Below, piece after piece: positions 1-5,970 of a DNA stretch of 8,320 nucleotides. The position numbers and the translations under genes are program-made. The notes beneath the pieces are model-generated. The model did not search any database and was not told where the DNA came from. It saw only the letters and a program-made list of their open reading frames with translations. Every line of letters begins with the position of its first letter. Position 1 is the first letter of the stretch. The DNA comes from Alphaproteobacteria bacterium (GTDB lineage Bacteria; Pseudomonadota; Alphaproteobacteria; Sphingomonadales; Rhodothalassiaceae), in the NCBI GenBank assembly GCA_003694205.1, contig RFKS01000126.1, positions 1 to 8,320 on the forward strand, read 5' to 3'.

Positions 1-1091
1 GCCAGGAGCTGGTGCAGAAACTCCTGGGCTTCAACGGTCATGCCATCGTCTCCGCCTATGGCGGCAGGCTCGAGAACTGGGAGCCGGTGGTCGACGCCCT
101 CCGGCGCGTCGACGGGGTGACGCGGGTGACACCCTATATCCATGCCCAGGTGATGGCGATCCATGACGGCGCCGCGGCGGGCGCTTTCGTCCGTGGCCTG
201 CCCGACGACCAGCTTCTCGATGCGCGCCAGGGCACGATGCGGGTGGTGGACGGCGACCTTGCGGGCCTCGACTATGAGCGCACGATCATCGTCGGCAGCC
301 GCCTTGCGCGCGCGCTCGGGGTCGGCGCCGGGGACAGCATCACGCTGCTTGCGCCGACCTTCACGGCGACGCCGCTCGGATCGCTGCCGCGCGGCGTCTC
401 CTTCCAGATCGCGGCGACGGTCGAGGTCGGGGTCTATGACTTCGACGTCGCCTTTATCGGCATGCCGCTCAGCGAGGCGCAGTCCTTCTTCCGTTACGGC
501 GGTGCGATCAGCAATATCGAGATCGACGTCACCGATCCGGAGGCGATCGAGCGCTACATGCCGGCGCTGGACGCGGCGGTGCAGGATGTCGGCGTGGTGA
601 CGAGCTGGCGCCAGATCAACTGCAATCTCGTCTCGGCGCTCGATGTCGAGCGCAATGTCATGTTCCTCATCCTGACGCTGATCATCGTGGTCGCCGCCTT
701 CAACATCATCTCGAGCCTGATCATGCTGGTGAAGGACAAGTCCCGCGATGTTGCCATCCTGCGCACGATGGGGGCGAGCCAGGGCTCGATCCTGCGCATC
801 TTCGTTATCGCGGGGGCAAGCGTCGGGGTCATTGGCACCGCGCTTGGCGTCGTGCTCGGGATCGTCTTTTGTCTCAATATCGAGAGCATCAAGAACGCGC
901 TCCAGGCCTTGACCGGGACCGATCTGTGGAATCCCGAGATTCGCTTCCTGAGTGAGATCCCGGCCCTGCTCGACCCCGGCGAGGTGACGCTGACGGTCGT
1001 GCTTGCACTGGCGCTTTCGCTGCTCGCGACGCTGCCACCGAGCCTGCGTGCGGCGCGTCTCGATCCGGTCGAGGTGCTGAGATACGAATGA
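1..1091 (+). CDS. lolC: Lipoprotein-releasing ABC transporter permease (LolC/LolE/LolF family), 5' end missing
   Basis: Inner-membrane permease of the Lol system, which extracts mature outer-membrane lipoproteins from the inner membrane and passes them to the periplasmic chaperone LolA. The frame is open from base 3 with no stop, and its first codons read QELVQKLLGFNGH, matching the family region just after the first membrane helix. The true start and helix 1 (roughly 50 residues) therefore lie upstream, and the GTG at 12 is not the start. Bases ~30-640 encode the large periplasmic domain. Three hydrophobic helices follow at about 655-730, 800-880 and 985-1045. The cytoplasmic coupling segment DKSRDVAILRTMGAS follows the first of these, and the C-terminus is the family-typical AARLDPVEVLRYE. 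The stop overlaps the lolD start by four bases (ATGA), so the two genes are co-translated. Alphaproteobacteria often have a single permease acting as a homodimer (LolF-like), so LolC versus LolF is not settled here. Family call very secure. Confidence 0.95.
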   Translation, partial: QELVQKLLGFNGHAIVSAYGGRLENWEPVVDALRRVDGVTRVTPYIHAQVMAIHDGAAAGAFVRGLPDDQLLDARQGTMRVVDGDLAGLDYERTIIVGSRLARALGVGAGDSITLLAPTFTATPLGSLPRGVSFQIAATVEVGVYDFDVAFIGMPLSEAQSFFRYGGAISNIEIDVTDPEAIERYMPALDAAVQDVGVVTSWRQINCNLVSALDVERNVMFLILTLIIVVAAFNIISSLIMLVKDKSRDVAILRTMGASQGSILRIFVIAGASVGVIGTALGVVLGIVFCLNIESIKNALQALTGTDLWNPEIRFLSEIPALLDPGEVTLTVVLALALSLLATLPPSLRAARLDPVEVLRYE

Positions 1092-1765
1092 CGGTGGTCC
1101 TGGCCATAAACGGGGTCCGCAAGACCTATCTCCAGGGGCCGAAACGGCTCGAGGTCCTGCACGGCGTCAGCCTCGCGGTGGAGCCGGGCGAGATCGTCGG
1201 GCTGATGGGCCAGTCCGGTGCCGGCAAGTCGACGCTGCTGCACATCGCCGGCTTGCTGGAGGAGGCCGATGCCGGCGAGATCTCCATCGCCGGACGCCCG
1301 CTCAGCAAGGCACCGGAGCGCGAGCGCACGCGGGTGCGGCGCGAGGCGATCGGTTTCGTCTATCAGTTCCACCATCTGCTGCCGGAATTCACGGCGCTCG
1401 AGAATGTCGCCATGCCGCGCCGCATCGCCGGGGCGTCACCGGCAGCGGCGAGCGCACGGGCACGCGAGCTGCTCGAGCGCCTGGGTCTTGCCGAGCGCCT
1501 CGATCATCGCCCTGCCGAGCTGTCGGGAGGCGAACAGCAGCGGGTGGCGATTGCCCGCGCCCTGGCCAACGGGCCGGCGGTCCTGCTCGCCGACGAACCG
1601 ACCGGCAATCTTGACGAGGCCACCGCCGAGCGCGTGATGGACGAGCTGCTCACCGTTGTCCGCGAGCAGGCGGTTGCCGCGCTCATCGCCACCCACAATG
1701 CGGGGCTCACCCGGCGCATGGACCGGACGCTCCACCTCCGGGAGGGGCGGATCGTCGCCGACTGA
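1088..1765 (+). CDS. lolD: Lipoprotein-releasing ABC transporter ATP-binding protein LolD
   Basis: Cytoplasmic ATPase that powers lipoprotein release by the LolC/E-type permease encoded just upstream. The 225 residues match the usual length (about 230). All ABC motifs are present: Walker A GQSGAGKST (41-49), Q-loop Gln93 in FVYQFHHLLPEFTALENV, signature LSGGEQQRVAIARAL (145-159), Walker B VLLADEP (165-171) with catalytic Glu170, D-loop TGNLDE, and H-loop His203 in IATHN. The FHHLLPEFTALENVAMP stretch is characteristic of LolD and separates it from the related MacB and FtsE ATPases; adjacency to the permease supports this. The ATG lies inside the permease stop (ATGA), with a possible GAGGTG ribosome site at 1071-1076, 11 bases upstream. 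In many alphaproteobacteria dnaE follows lolD; here the next gene is the convergent mazG. Confidence 0.96.
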   Translation: MTVVLAINGVRKTYLQGPKRLEVLHGVSLAVEPGEIVGLMGQSGAGKSTLLHIAGLLEEADAGEISIAGRPLSKAPERERTRVRREAIGFVYQFHHLLPEFTALENVAMPRRIAGASPAAASARARELLERLGLAERLDHRPAELSGGEQQRVAIARALANGPAVLLADEPTGNLDEATAERVMDELLTVVREQAVAALIATHNAGLTRRMDRTLHLREGRIVAD

Positions 1766-1776
1766 CAGCGCGCTTC

Positions 1777-1799
1777 GAGACGGGCCATCGGCCCTCCTC
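1777..1799 (+). terminator. Possible weak terminator hairpin after lolD
   Basis: GGGCC (1782-1786), loop ATC, GGCCC (1790-1794) form a five-pair GC stem 16 bases after the lolD stop. GAG (1777-1779) and CTC (1797-1799) could extend it past a two-base internal loop. No run of T follows, so it lacks the usual intrinsic-terminator tail. It may only be a chance GC hairpin. Confidence 0.25.
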
Positions 1800-1802
1800 A
1801 GC

Positions 1803-1831
1803 GCGAACGGAGAACGATGGTTTCCGTTCGC
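1803..1831. repeat. Perfect 8-bp inverted repeat flanking a 13-base spacer
   Basis: GCGAACGG at 1803-1810 is the exact reverse complement of CCGTTCGC at 1824-1831. The right arm overlaps the next inverted repeat, so the two hairpins are mutually exclusive folds. It belongs to the repeat cluster in the lolD-mazG gap. Nothing here is coding. Confidence 0.6.
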
Positions 1832-1853
1832 CCTGAGCTTGTCGAAGGGCGAA
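1824..1853. repeat. Dispersed intergenic palindromic repeat (TTCGCCCTGAGCTTGTCGAA type)
   Basis: TTCGCCCT (1827-1834) pairs perfectly with AGGGCGAA (1846-1853) around the 11-base loop GAGCTTGTCGA. This core is a familiar REP-like dispersed repeat of many GC-rich bacterial genomes. Its six-frame translations are recurring spurious peptides such as FALSLSKG, RQAQGER and STSSGRTE, and all of these frames can be read here. It sits in the 3' gap between convergent lolD and mazG, a typical location. The sequence is seen directly; its dispersed nature is from general knowledge and cannot be confirmed from one copy. Confidence 0.8.
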
Positions 1854-1888
1854 GGGTGAAGAGTGAAGGGCGAAGGGCGAAGGGCGAA
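1844..1888. repeat. 7-bp tandem repeat GAAGGGC, about 6.4 copies
   Basis: Six consecutive heptamers read GAAGGGC, GAAGGGT, GAAGAGT, GAAGGGC, GAAGGGC, GAAGGGC, followed by a partial GAA. The array starts inside the right arm of the palindromic repeat and looks like an expansion of that arm. Its final AGGGCGAAC (1881-1889) is also a perfect 9-bp reverse complement of GTTCGCCCT (1826-1834). The left arm can therefore pair with several alternative right arms. A 7-base unit shifts frame at each copy, which fits non-coding DNA. Replication slippage is the simplest origin. Confidence 0.85.
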
Positions 1889-1896
1889 CCGGGCAA

Positions 1897-1914
1897 GGTC
1901 CGCTTGAGCGGGTC
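1897..1914 (-). terminator. Weak hairpin just past the mazG stop
   Basis: CCGC (1900-1903), loop TTGA, GCGG (1908-1911) form a four-pair stem. It extends to seven pairs (1897-1914) if two G-T wobbles are allowed. It lies five bases beyond the mazG stop codon in the direction of mazG transcription. There is no T-tract, so a terminator role is only a possibility. Confidence 0.2.
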
Positions 1915-1918
1915 AAGG

Positions 1919-2752
1919 TTAGGGTGACGCATCGGACTCCGCACGCTTGACCGCTTCCCAAATCCGATCCATCTCTTCGAGGTCGGACTCGCTTGGCGTT
2001 TTTCCCTTTTTCCCAAGCGCATCCTCGACCTTTCGGAAGCGGCGCTCAAACTTTGCATTGGCCCGACGCAGCGCCTCCTCGGGGTCGAGATCGAGCACGC
2101 GTGCAAGATTGACGGCGGCAAAAAGCAGATCGCCAAGCTCGTCCTCGAGGCGCGCGTGGGAAGGCGTTTCGGTCATCTCGGCTTCGATCTCGTCGAGCTC
2201 CTCGCGAACCTTGGCAAGGACGTCCGCGCGCCGCGCCCAGTCGAAGCCGACGCGGGCGGCGCGGCGCTGCAGCTTCATCGCGCGCGAAAGCGCCGGGATG
2301 CCACGGGTGACCCCGTCGAGCACGCTCGGACGCCGTCCCTGGGCCTCGGCGGCGGCTTCGCGCTCGGCCGCCTTGTGCTCCTCCCAGGCGCGGGTCTGTT
2401 CCGCCGCGTCGGCGATCTCGGCATCGCCGAAGACATGGGGGTGGCGGCGGATCATCTTGTCGGTGACCTCGCGCGCCACATCGTCGAGATCGAAGAGCCC
2501 CGCCTCGCGTGCCATTTCGGCATGGAAAACGACCTGGAAGAGAAGATCGCCCAGTTCGTCGCGGAGCCCCGCCATGTCGCCGCAGGCGATGGCATCGGCG
2601 ACCTCATAGGCCTCCTCGATGGTATAGGGCGCGACACTGGAGAAATCCTGCTCGACATCCCAGGGACAGCCCGATTCGCGGTCACGCAGGCGGGTCATGA
2701 GCGCGCGCAGACGGTCGACCGGGGACAGATCCGGGGACAGGGGGTCGGACAT
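1919..2752 (-). CDS. mazG: Nucleoside triphosphate pyrophosphohydrolase MazG
   Basis: Hydrolyses (d)NTPs to the monophosphates and pyrophosphate. MazG is a cytoplasmic house-cleaning enzyme linked to removal of non-canonical nucleotides and, in E. coli, to starvation signalling. The 277 residues are close to E. coli MazG (about 263) and contain two MazG domains. The N-terminal domain (about 12-110) has the CPWD motif (29-32), EEAYE (46-50), ELGD (66-69) and KMIRRHPHVF (99-108). The C-terminal domain (about 165-245) has GFDW (169-172), EELDE (184-188) and DELGDLLFAAVNLAR (204-218). The ExxE and ExxD acidic residues that bind Mg2+ are intact in both halves. An alanine- and glutamate-rich linker (about 120-145) joins them. 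The ATG is preceded by AGGAGGAG (complement of 2759-2766). The gene is convergent with lolD and divergent from the GST-like gene, and appears monocistronic. Confidence 0.96.
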   Translation of the reverse strand: MSDPLSPDLSPVDRLRALMTRLRDRESGCPWDVEQDFSSVAPYTIEEAYEVADAIACGDMAGLRDELGDLLFQVVFHAEMAREAGLFDLDDVAREVTDKMIRRHPHVFGDAEIADAAEQTRAWEEHKAAEREAAAEAQGRRPSVLDGVTRGIPALSRAMKLQRRAARVGFDWARRADVLAKVREELDEIEAEMTETPSHARLEDELGDLLFAAVNLARVLDLDPEEALRRANAKFERRFRKVEDALGKKGKTPSESDLEEMDRIWEAVKRAESDASP

Positions 2753-2758
2753 GGGGGG

Positions 2759-2766
2759 CTCCTCCT
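2759..2766 (-). promoter_or_regulatory. Strong ribosome binding site of mazG
   Basis: Read on the minus strand this is AGGAGGAG. The AGGAGG core (2761-2766) lies 8 bases before the mazG ATG. It is a near-perfect Shine-Dalgarno sequence and fixes the mazG start at 2752. Confidence 0.8.
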
Positions 2767-2855
2767 AGGCCCGGCCATTGCGGGACTTGTGCGACGCCCC
2801 CGGATGTGCCAGCGATCGCGGGCGAGGGCAAGCCCCGCCCCTGGTGCCCGCTTGC

Positions 2856-2863
2856 AAGAGGAG
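2856..2863 (+). promoter_or_regulatory. Ribosome binding site that sets the GST-like gene start
   Basis: AAGAGGAG followed by five bases and ATG at 2869. In-frame upstream starts exist, including a GTG at 2806, but they would add an unconserved Pro/Gly/Arg-rich leader before the beta strand FIVYGVEASYFT. This site therefore favours 2869. Confidence 0.75.
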
Positions 2864-2868
2864 CGCAG

Positions 2869-3915
2869 ATGCACGACCGGTTCATCGTCTATGGCGTCGA
2901 GGCCTCCTATTTCACACGCAAGGTGCTGGCGCTTTTTGCCTACAAGGGGCTGCCAACGGACTTCCGGCGCAAGACGCTGATGGTGGCGCCGGAGGTCGAG
3001 GCCAAGGCGGGCACGCGGCTGATGCCCGTCGTCGTCACGCCGGAGGGCGAGTGGCTGTGGGACTCGACGCCCATCGCACTCGCCATGGAACGGCGTTTTC
3101 CCGAAAGCCCGGTGCTGCCGCCGACGCCCGTGCTGCAGGTCACGGCCCGCATCCTCGAGGATTTCTTCGACGAGTGGCCGACCCGGCAGGCGCTTCATTT
3201 CCGCTGGTATTACGCCGCGGATCGCGAACATGGCGGCGGTTCGGTGGCGCGCGACATTCTTGGCATCGCGCAGGATGCCCCGCTCGATGCAGAGGGCGAG
3301 GCAATGGTGGAAAAGGCGCGCATGAGCGTCGAATCCTGGGCCACCCGCACGGCTCAGGCGATTGGCGCCGACGCCGCGGCCCAGGACGAGATGGTCGGCG
3401 AGTTCGTGCGCCTCGTCGAGATTCTGGATCAGCATTTCGCGGAGGTGCCCTTTCTCCTTGGCGACCGCCCGACACTTCCCGATTTCGCGCTCGCGGGGGG
3501 ACTCGCGGCGCATTTTCTTTATGACCCGACGCCGCGCGGCCTCATCGAGCGTCATGGCCCGCAACTCATCGCCTATCAGGAACGGCTCGATGCCGCGCGC
3601 GCGGACAGCGTGCCGCCCTGGTCGGAGAACGATGCGTTCGCGGAAACGCTGGCACCACTCCTGCAGCATGTCGCGCTCGGCTTTCACAGCTTTCTCAAGG
3701 CCAATCATGCGGCGCTTGCAGCCGGTCAAAAGGAAGTCACACTTGATCTCGGCTATGGCGCACGCCGGCTCAGCACACGCCGCTATACCGAGCGGACGCG
3801 TGCCGAGACCGCGGCCGCACTTGCCGGCCTCGACGCAGCCGCGCGCGAGCAGGTGGAAGCCGTTCTCGAGCCGCTCGGAGTTCTGGAAGCGCTTCGTCTG
3901 CCGGTGATTCTGTAG
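2869..3915 (+). CDS. Glutathione S-transferase-like protein with extended C-terminal region
   Basis: Probable soluble GST-superfamily protein; substrate unknown. The N-terminal thioredoxin-like domain (about 4-80) opens with FIVYGVEASYFTRKVLALFAYKGLP, where Ser13 and Tyr14 sit where GSTs place the glutathione-activating residue. It continues with the cis-proline motif RLMPVV (Pro53) and the glutathione-contacting DSTPIA (Asp65, Ser66). The all-helical C-terminal domain carries the GST N-capping box in PTLPDFALAG (Thr202 to Asp205). The 348 residues are far more than the usual 200-230. There is a long insert with DEWPTRQALHFRWYY (101-115), and about 100 residues follow the capping box, ending in an arginine-rich and then Ala/Leu-rich helical tail. 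The start is set by the ribosome site at 2856-2863; the alternative GTG at 2806 would give 369 residues. The S9 peptidase gene follows by 65 bases on the same strand, so co-transcription is possible. The superfamily is clear; glutathione-dependent activity is inferred only. Confidence 0.88.
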   Translation: MHDRFIVYGVEASYFTRKVLALFAYKGLPTDFRRKTLMVAPEVEAKAGTRLMPVVVTPEGEWLWDSTPIALAMERRFPESPVLPPTPVLQVTARILEDFFDEWPTRQALHFRWYYAADREHGGGSVARDILGIAQDAPLDAEGEAMVEKARMSVESWATRTAQAIGADAAAQDEMVGEFVRLVEILDQHFAEVPFLLGDRPTLPDFALAGGLAAHFLYDPTPRGLIERHGPQLIAYQERLDAARADSVPPWSENDAFAETLAPLLQHVALGFHSFLKANHAALAAGQKEVTLDLGYGARRLSTRRYTERTRAETAAALAGLDAAAREQVEAVLEPLGVLEALRLPVIL

Positions 3916-3965
3916 CTCGCACTTGTCCACGCCAGGATGCTATGCTCACCACCGGATCGATCAAT

Positions 3966-3973
3966 GGGGAGGG
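3966..3973 (+). promoter_or_regulatory. Ribosome binding site that sets the S9 peptidase start
   Basis: GGGGAGGG lies seven bases before ATG 3981. An in-frame ATG at 3942 has no comparable site and would put 13 polar residues in front of the signal peptide, so 3981 is preferred. Confidence 0.7.
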
Positions 3974-3980
3974 AAAGACG

Positions 3981-5942
3981 ATGTGGCGAGCAATTGGCGG
4001 TACGCTGGTGATCCTGTTTCTGCTCGGGGGCTGCGGGCAGGGCGAGACCCAGAAATCGGACAAGGGTGCGGACACGGCGCGAAGCGTGCCGGCCTATTCG
4101 GCCGAGGCATTCTTCAGAACGACCAGCTATCGCCTGCCCGGTGCGGCGGGGCACAGCTTCTCGCCGGACGGTGGACGGCTGCTCGTCACATCGGACGAAA
4201 GCGGTGTCTTCAACGCCTATGCCGTCGATCTTTCGAGCGGTGAAAAGGAGCCGCTCACCGACTCGACCAGCGATGCCGTTTTCGGGCTCAGCTATTTTCC
4301 CGCCGACGAGCGAGTGCTATTCACGCGTGACCAGGGCGGCAACGAACTCAATCATGTGTTCGTACGCGAGGAGGACGGCACGAGCCGTGATCTGACGCCT
4401 GGCGAGCGGCTCAAGGCCGGCTTTCTCGGCTGGACCGCGAGCGGCGATGCCTTCTTTGTCACCTCGAACGAGCGCGATCCGCGGGCCTTCGACGTCTATC
4501 GCTATGATGCCACAGACTATTCGCGCGTGCTGGTGTTCGAGAATCCCGGCCTCAGCCCGGCCGCCGTCAGCCCCGACGGGCGCTGGCTCGCGCTCGGGCG
4601 TCCCCGCACGAGTGCCGATTCGGACATCCTGCTGGTCGACCTTGCCGGGGACGACAGGACGCCTGAGCTGATCACGCCACACGAGGGCGATGTCAGCTAC
4701 AGCGTCATGGGCTTTACGCCCGACAGCGGGACGCTCATCTACGGCACCAACGAGCATGGTGAGTTCACCGAGGCCTGGGCCTATGACCTCGCGCGCGGCG
4801 AGGTGGCGCCGCTCGTTAGCGCGGACTGGGATGTGCTGGATGTCCGCTTCTCGCCCGACGGCCGCTACAGGGTGAGCGCGGTCAATGAGGATGCACGGAC
4901 GCGGGTCGAGATTCGCGACACGGCAAACGGCGAGACGGTGGCCTTCAACGGACTGCCCGCGGGTGACCTCGGTTCGGTGCGGTTCGATCGTGCCGGCCGC
5001 CAGGTCGCCTTTACGGTGGCCAGCGACGTCTCGCCACCCGACATCTTCGTTGCCGACCTCGAGAATCGTGCCGCCCGGCGCCTGACGCGCGCCCTCAATC
5101 CGGAGATCGCACAGGAGGACCTGGTGACAGGCGAGGTCGTGCGCTTTTCGAGCTATGACGGCCTCGAGGTGCCAGGCATTCTCTACCGGCCACATGCAGC
5201 GAGCGCGGCGAACCCGGTGCCGGCGCTGGTCTGGGTCCATGGCGGACCCGGCGGACAGAGCCGGCGCGGCTACAATCCGACGATTCAGCATCTCGTAAAT
5301 CACGGCTATGCCGTCTATGCGATCAACAATCGCGGCTCGTCGGGCTATGGCAAGACCTTCTTCCACCTGGACGACAAGCGCCACGGCGAGGCGGACCTCG
5401 GCGACGTCGTGGCGGCACGCGACTTTCTCGCCGGTCTCAACTGGATCGACGGCGAGCGCATCGGCATCATCGGCGGCTCATACGGCGGCTACATGGTCGC
5501 GGCGGCGCTTGCCTTTTCGCCCGACACATTCGATGTCGGCATCGATATCTTTGGTGTCACCAACTGGGTCCGGACGCTGAAATCGATCCCACCATGGTGG
5601 GGCAGCTTCCGGGCCTCGCTCTACGACGAGCTCGGCGATCCGGCGACCGACGAGGAACGGCTGACACGCATCTCGCCGCTGTTCCACGCCGGGAACATCA
5701 AGAAACCGCTGCTTGTCGTCCAGGGGGTGAATGATCCGCGGGTGCTCAAGGTGGAGAGCGACGAGCTCGTCGAAAAAGTGCGGGCGAATGGCGTTCCGGT
5801 CGAATATGTGGTCTTTCCCGACGAAGGTCACGGATTCAGGAAACGCGCAAATCGCATCGCCGCATCAGAGGCCTATGTCGCGTTCCTCGACAAGTATCTG
5901 AAGGGCGGCGGGGCGGCCGCCAGCGCGGCTGTGGCGGAATAG
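3981..5942 (+). CDS. S9-family serine peptidase (prolyl oligopeptidase type), predicted lipoprotein
   Basis: Probable envelope peptidase that cleaves short peptides, in the dipeptidyl/acylaminoacyl peptidase branch of family S9. Of 653 residues, 1-17 form a lipoprotein signal peptide: MWRAI, a hydrophobic core, then lipobox LGGC with lipidated Cys18. Residue +2 is Gly, not Asp, so by the E. coli rule the protein would go to the outer membrane. A polar linker leads into a beta-propeller domain (about 45-385) with repeated SPDG-type turns (e.g. FSPDGGRLLV, VSPDGRWLAL, FSPDGRYRVS). The alpha/beta-hydrolase catalytic domain (about 395-645) has the oxyanion motif HGGPGGQ (420-426), nucleophile Ser500 in GGSYGGYM, Asp585 in GVNDPRVL and His617 in DEGHGF. 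The triad is complete, so the enzyme should be active. The short Ala-rich tail GGGAAASAAVAE is probably disordered. The gene follows the GST-like gene by 65 bases and converges on the hydrolase gene. The specific substrate cannot be told. Confidence 0.93.
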   Translation: MWRAIGGTLVILFLLGGCGQGETQKSDKGADTARSVPAYSAEAFFRTTSYRLPGAAGHSFSPDGGRLLVTSDESGVFNAYAVDLSSGEKEPLTDSTSDAVFGLSYFPADERVLFTRDQGGNELNHVFVREEDGTSRDLTPGERLKAGFLGWTASGDAFFVTSNERDPRAFDVYRYDATDYSRVLVFENPGLSPAAVSPDGRWLALGRPRTSADSDILLVDLAGDDRTPELITPHEGDVSYSVMGFTPDSGTLIYGTNEHGEFTEAWAYDLARGEVAPLVSADWDVLDVRFSPDGRYRVSAVNEDARTRVEIRDTANGETVAFNGLPAGDLGSVRFDRAGRQVAFTVASDVSPPDIFVADLENRAARRLTRALNPEIAQEDLVTGEVVRFSSYDGLEVPGILYRPHAASAANPVPALVWVHGGPGGQSRRGYNPTIQHLVNHGYAVYAINNRGSSGYGKTFFHLDDKRHGEADLGDVVAARDFLAGLNWIDGERIGIIGGSYGGYMVAAALAFSPDTFDVGIDIFGVTNWVRTLKSIPPWWGSFRASLYDELGDPATDEERLTRISPLFHAGNIKKPLLVVQGVNDPRVLKVESDELVEKVRANGVPVEYVVFPDEGHGFRKRANRIAASEAYVAFLDKYLKGGGAAASAAVAE

Positions 5943-5953
5943 GCGCGGCTGTC

Positions 5954-5966
5954 CGGCCTGCGGCCG
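5954..5966. terminator. Possible bidirectional hairpin between convergent genes
   Basis: CGGCC (5954-5958), loop TGC, GGCCG (5962-5966) lie in the 28-base gap between the S9 peptidase and hydrolase stops. A short symmetric stem here could end transcription from both sides. Neither side has a T-tract, so support is weak. Confidence 0.3.
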
Positions 5967-5970
5967 TTGC

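Noticed and set aside
554..1375. 273-codon minus-strand frame across the lolC/lolD junction
   Set aside because: It is antisense to two genes with intact family motifs, has low-complexity Ser/Arg/Thr composition, and shows no supporting signal.
1798..2136. Short open frames reading through the intergenic repeat (peptides such as FALSLSKG, RQAQGER, STSSGRTE)
   Set aside because: These peptides are the standard false translations of this dispersed repeat and are not proteins.
2753..2868. Divergent mazG/GST-like intergenic region as a shared promoter and operator
   Set aside because: Promoters must lie here or nearby, but I could not find a convincing -35/-10 pair or an operator palindrome, so none is annotated.
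2695..3930. 411-codon open frame on the minus strand opposite the GST-like gene
   Set aside because: It lies antisense to a gene with clear family motifs and overlaps the start of mazG. Its translation is Arg/His/Gly-rich with no recognisable domain. Long antisense frames are expected in DNA this GC-rich.
3923..3946. Possible sigma-70 promoter before the S9 gene (TTGTCC and TATGCT)
   Set aside because: The two hexamers are only 12 bases apart, well short of the usual 16-18, so they do not make a credible promoter.
4317..5384. 355-codon open frame on the minus strand opposite the S9 peptidase gene
   Set aside because: It is a shadow of the real codons on the other strand, with no motif or ribosome site, and it covers the conserved propeller and catalytic coding region.
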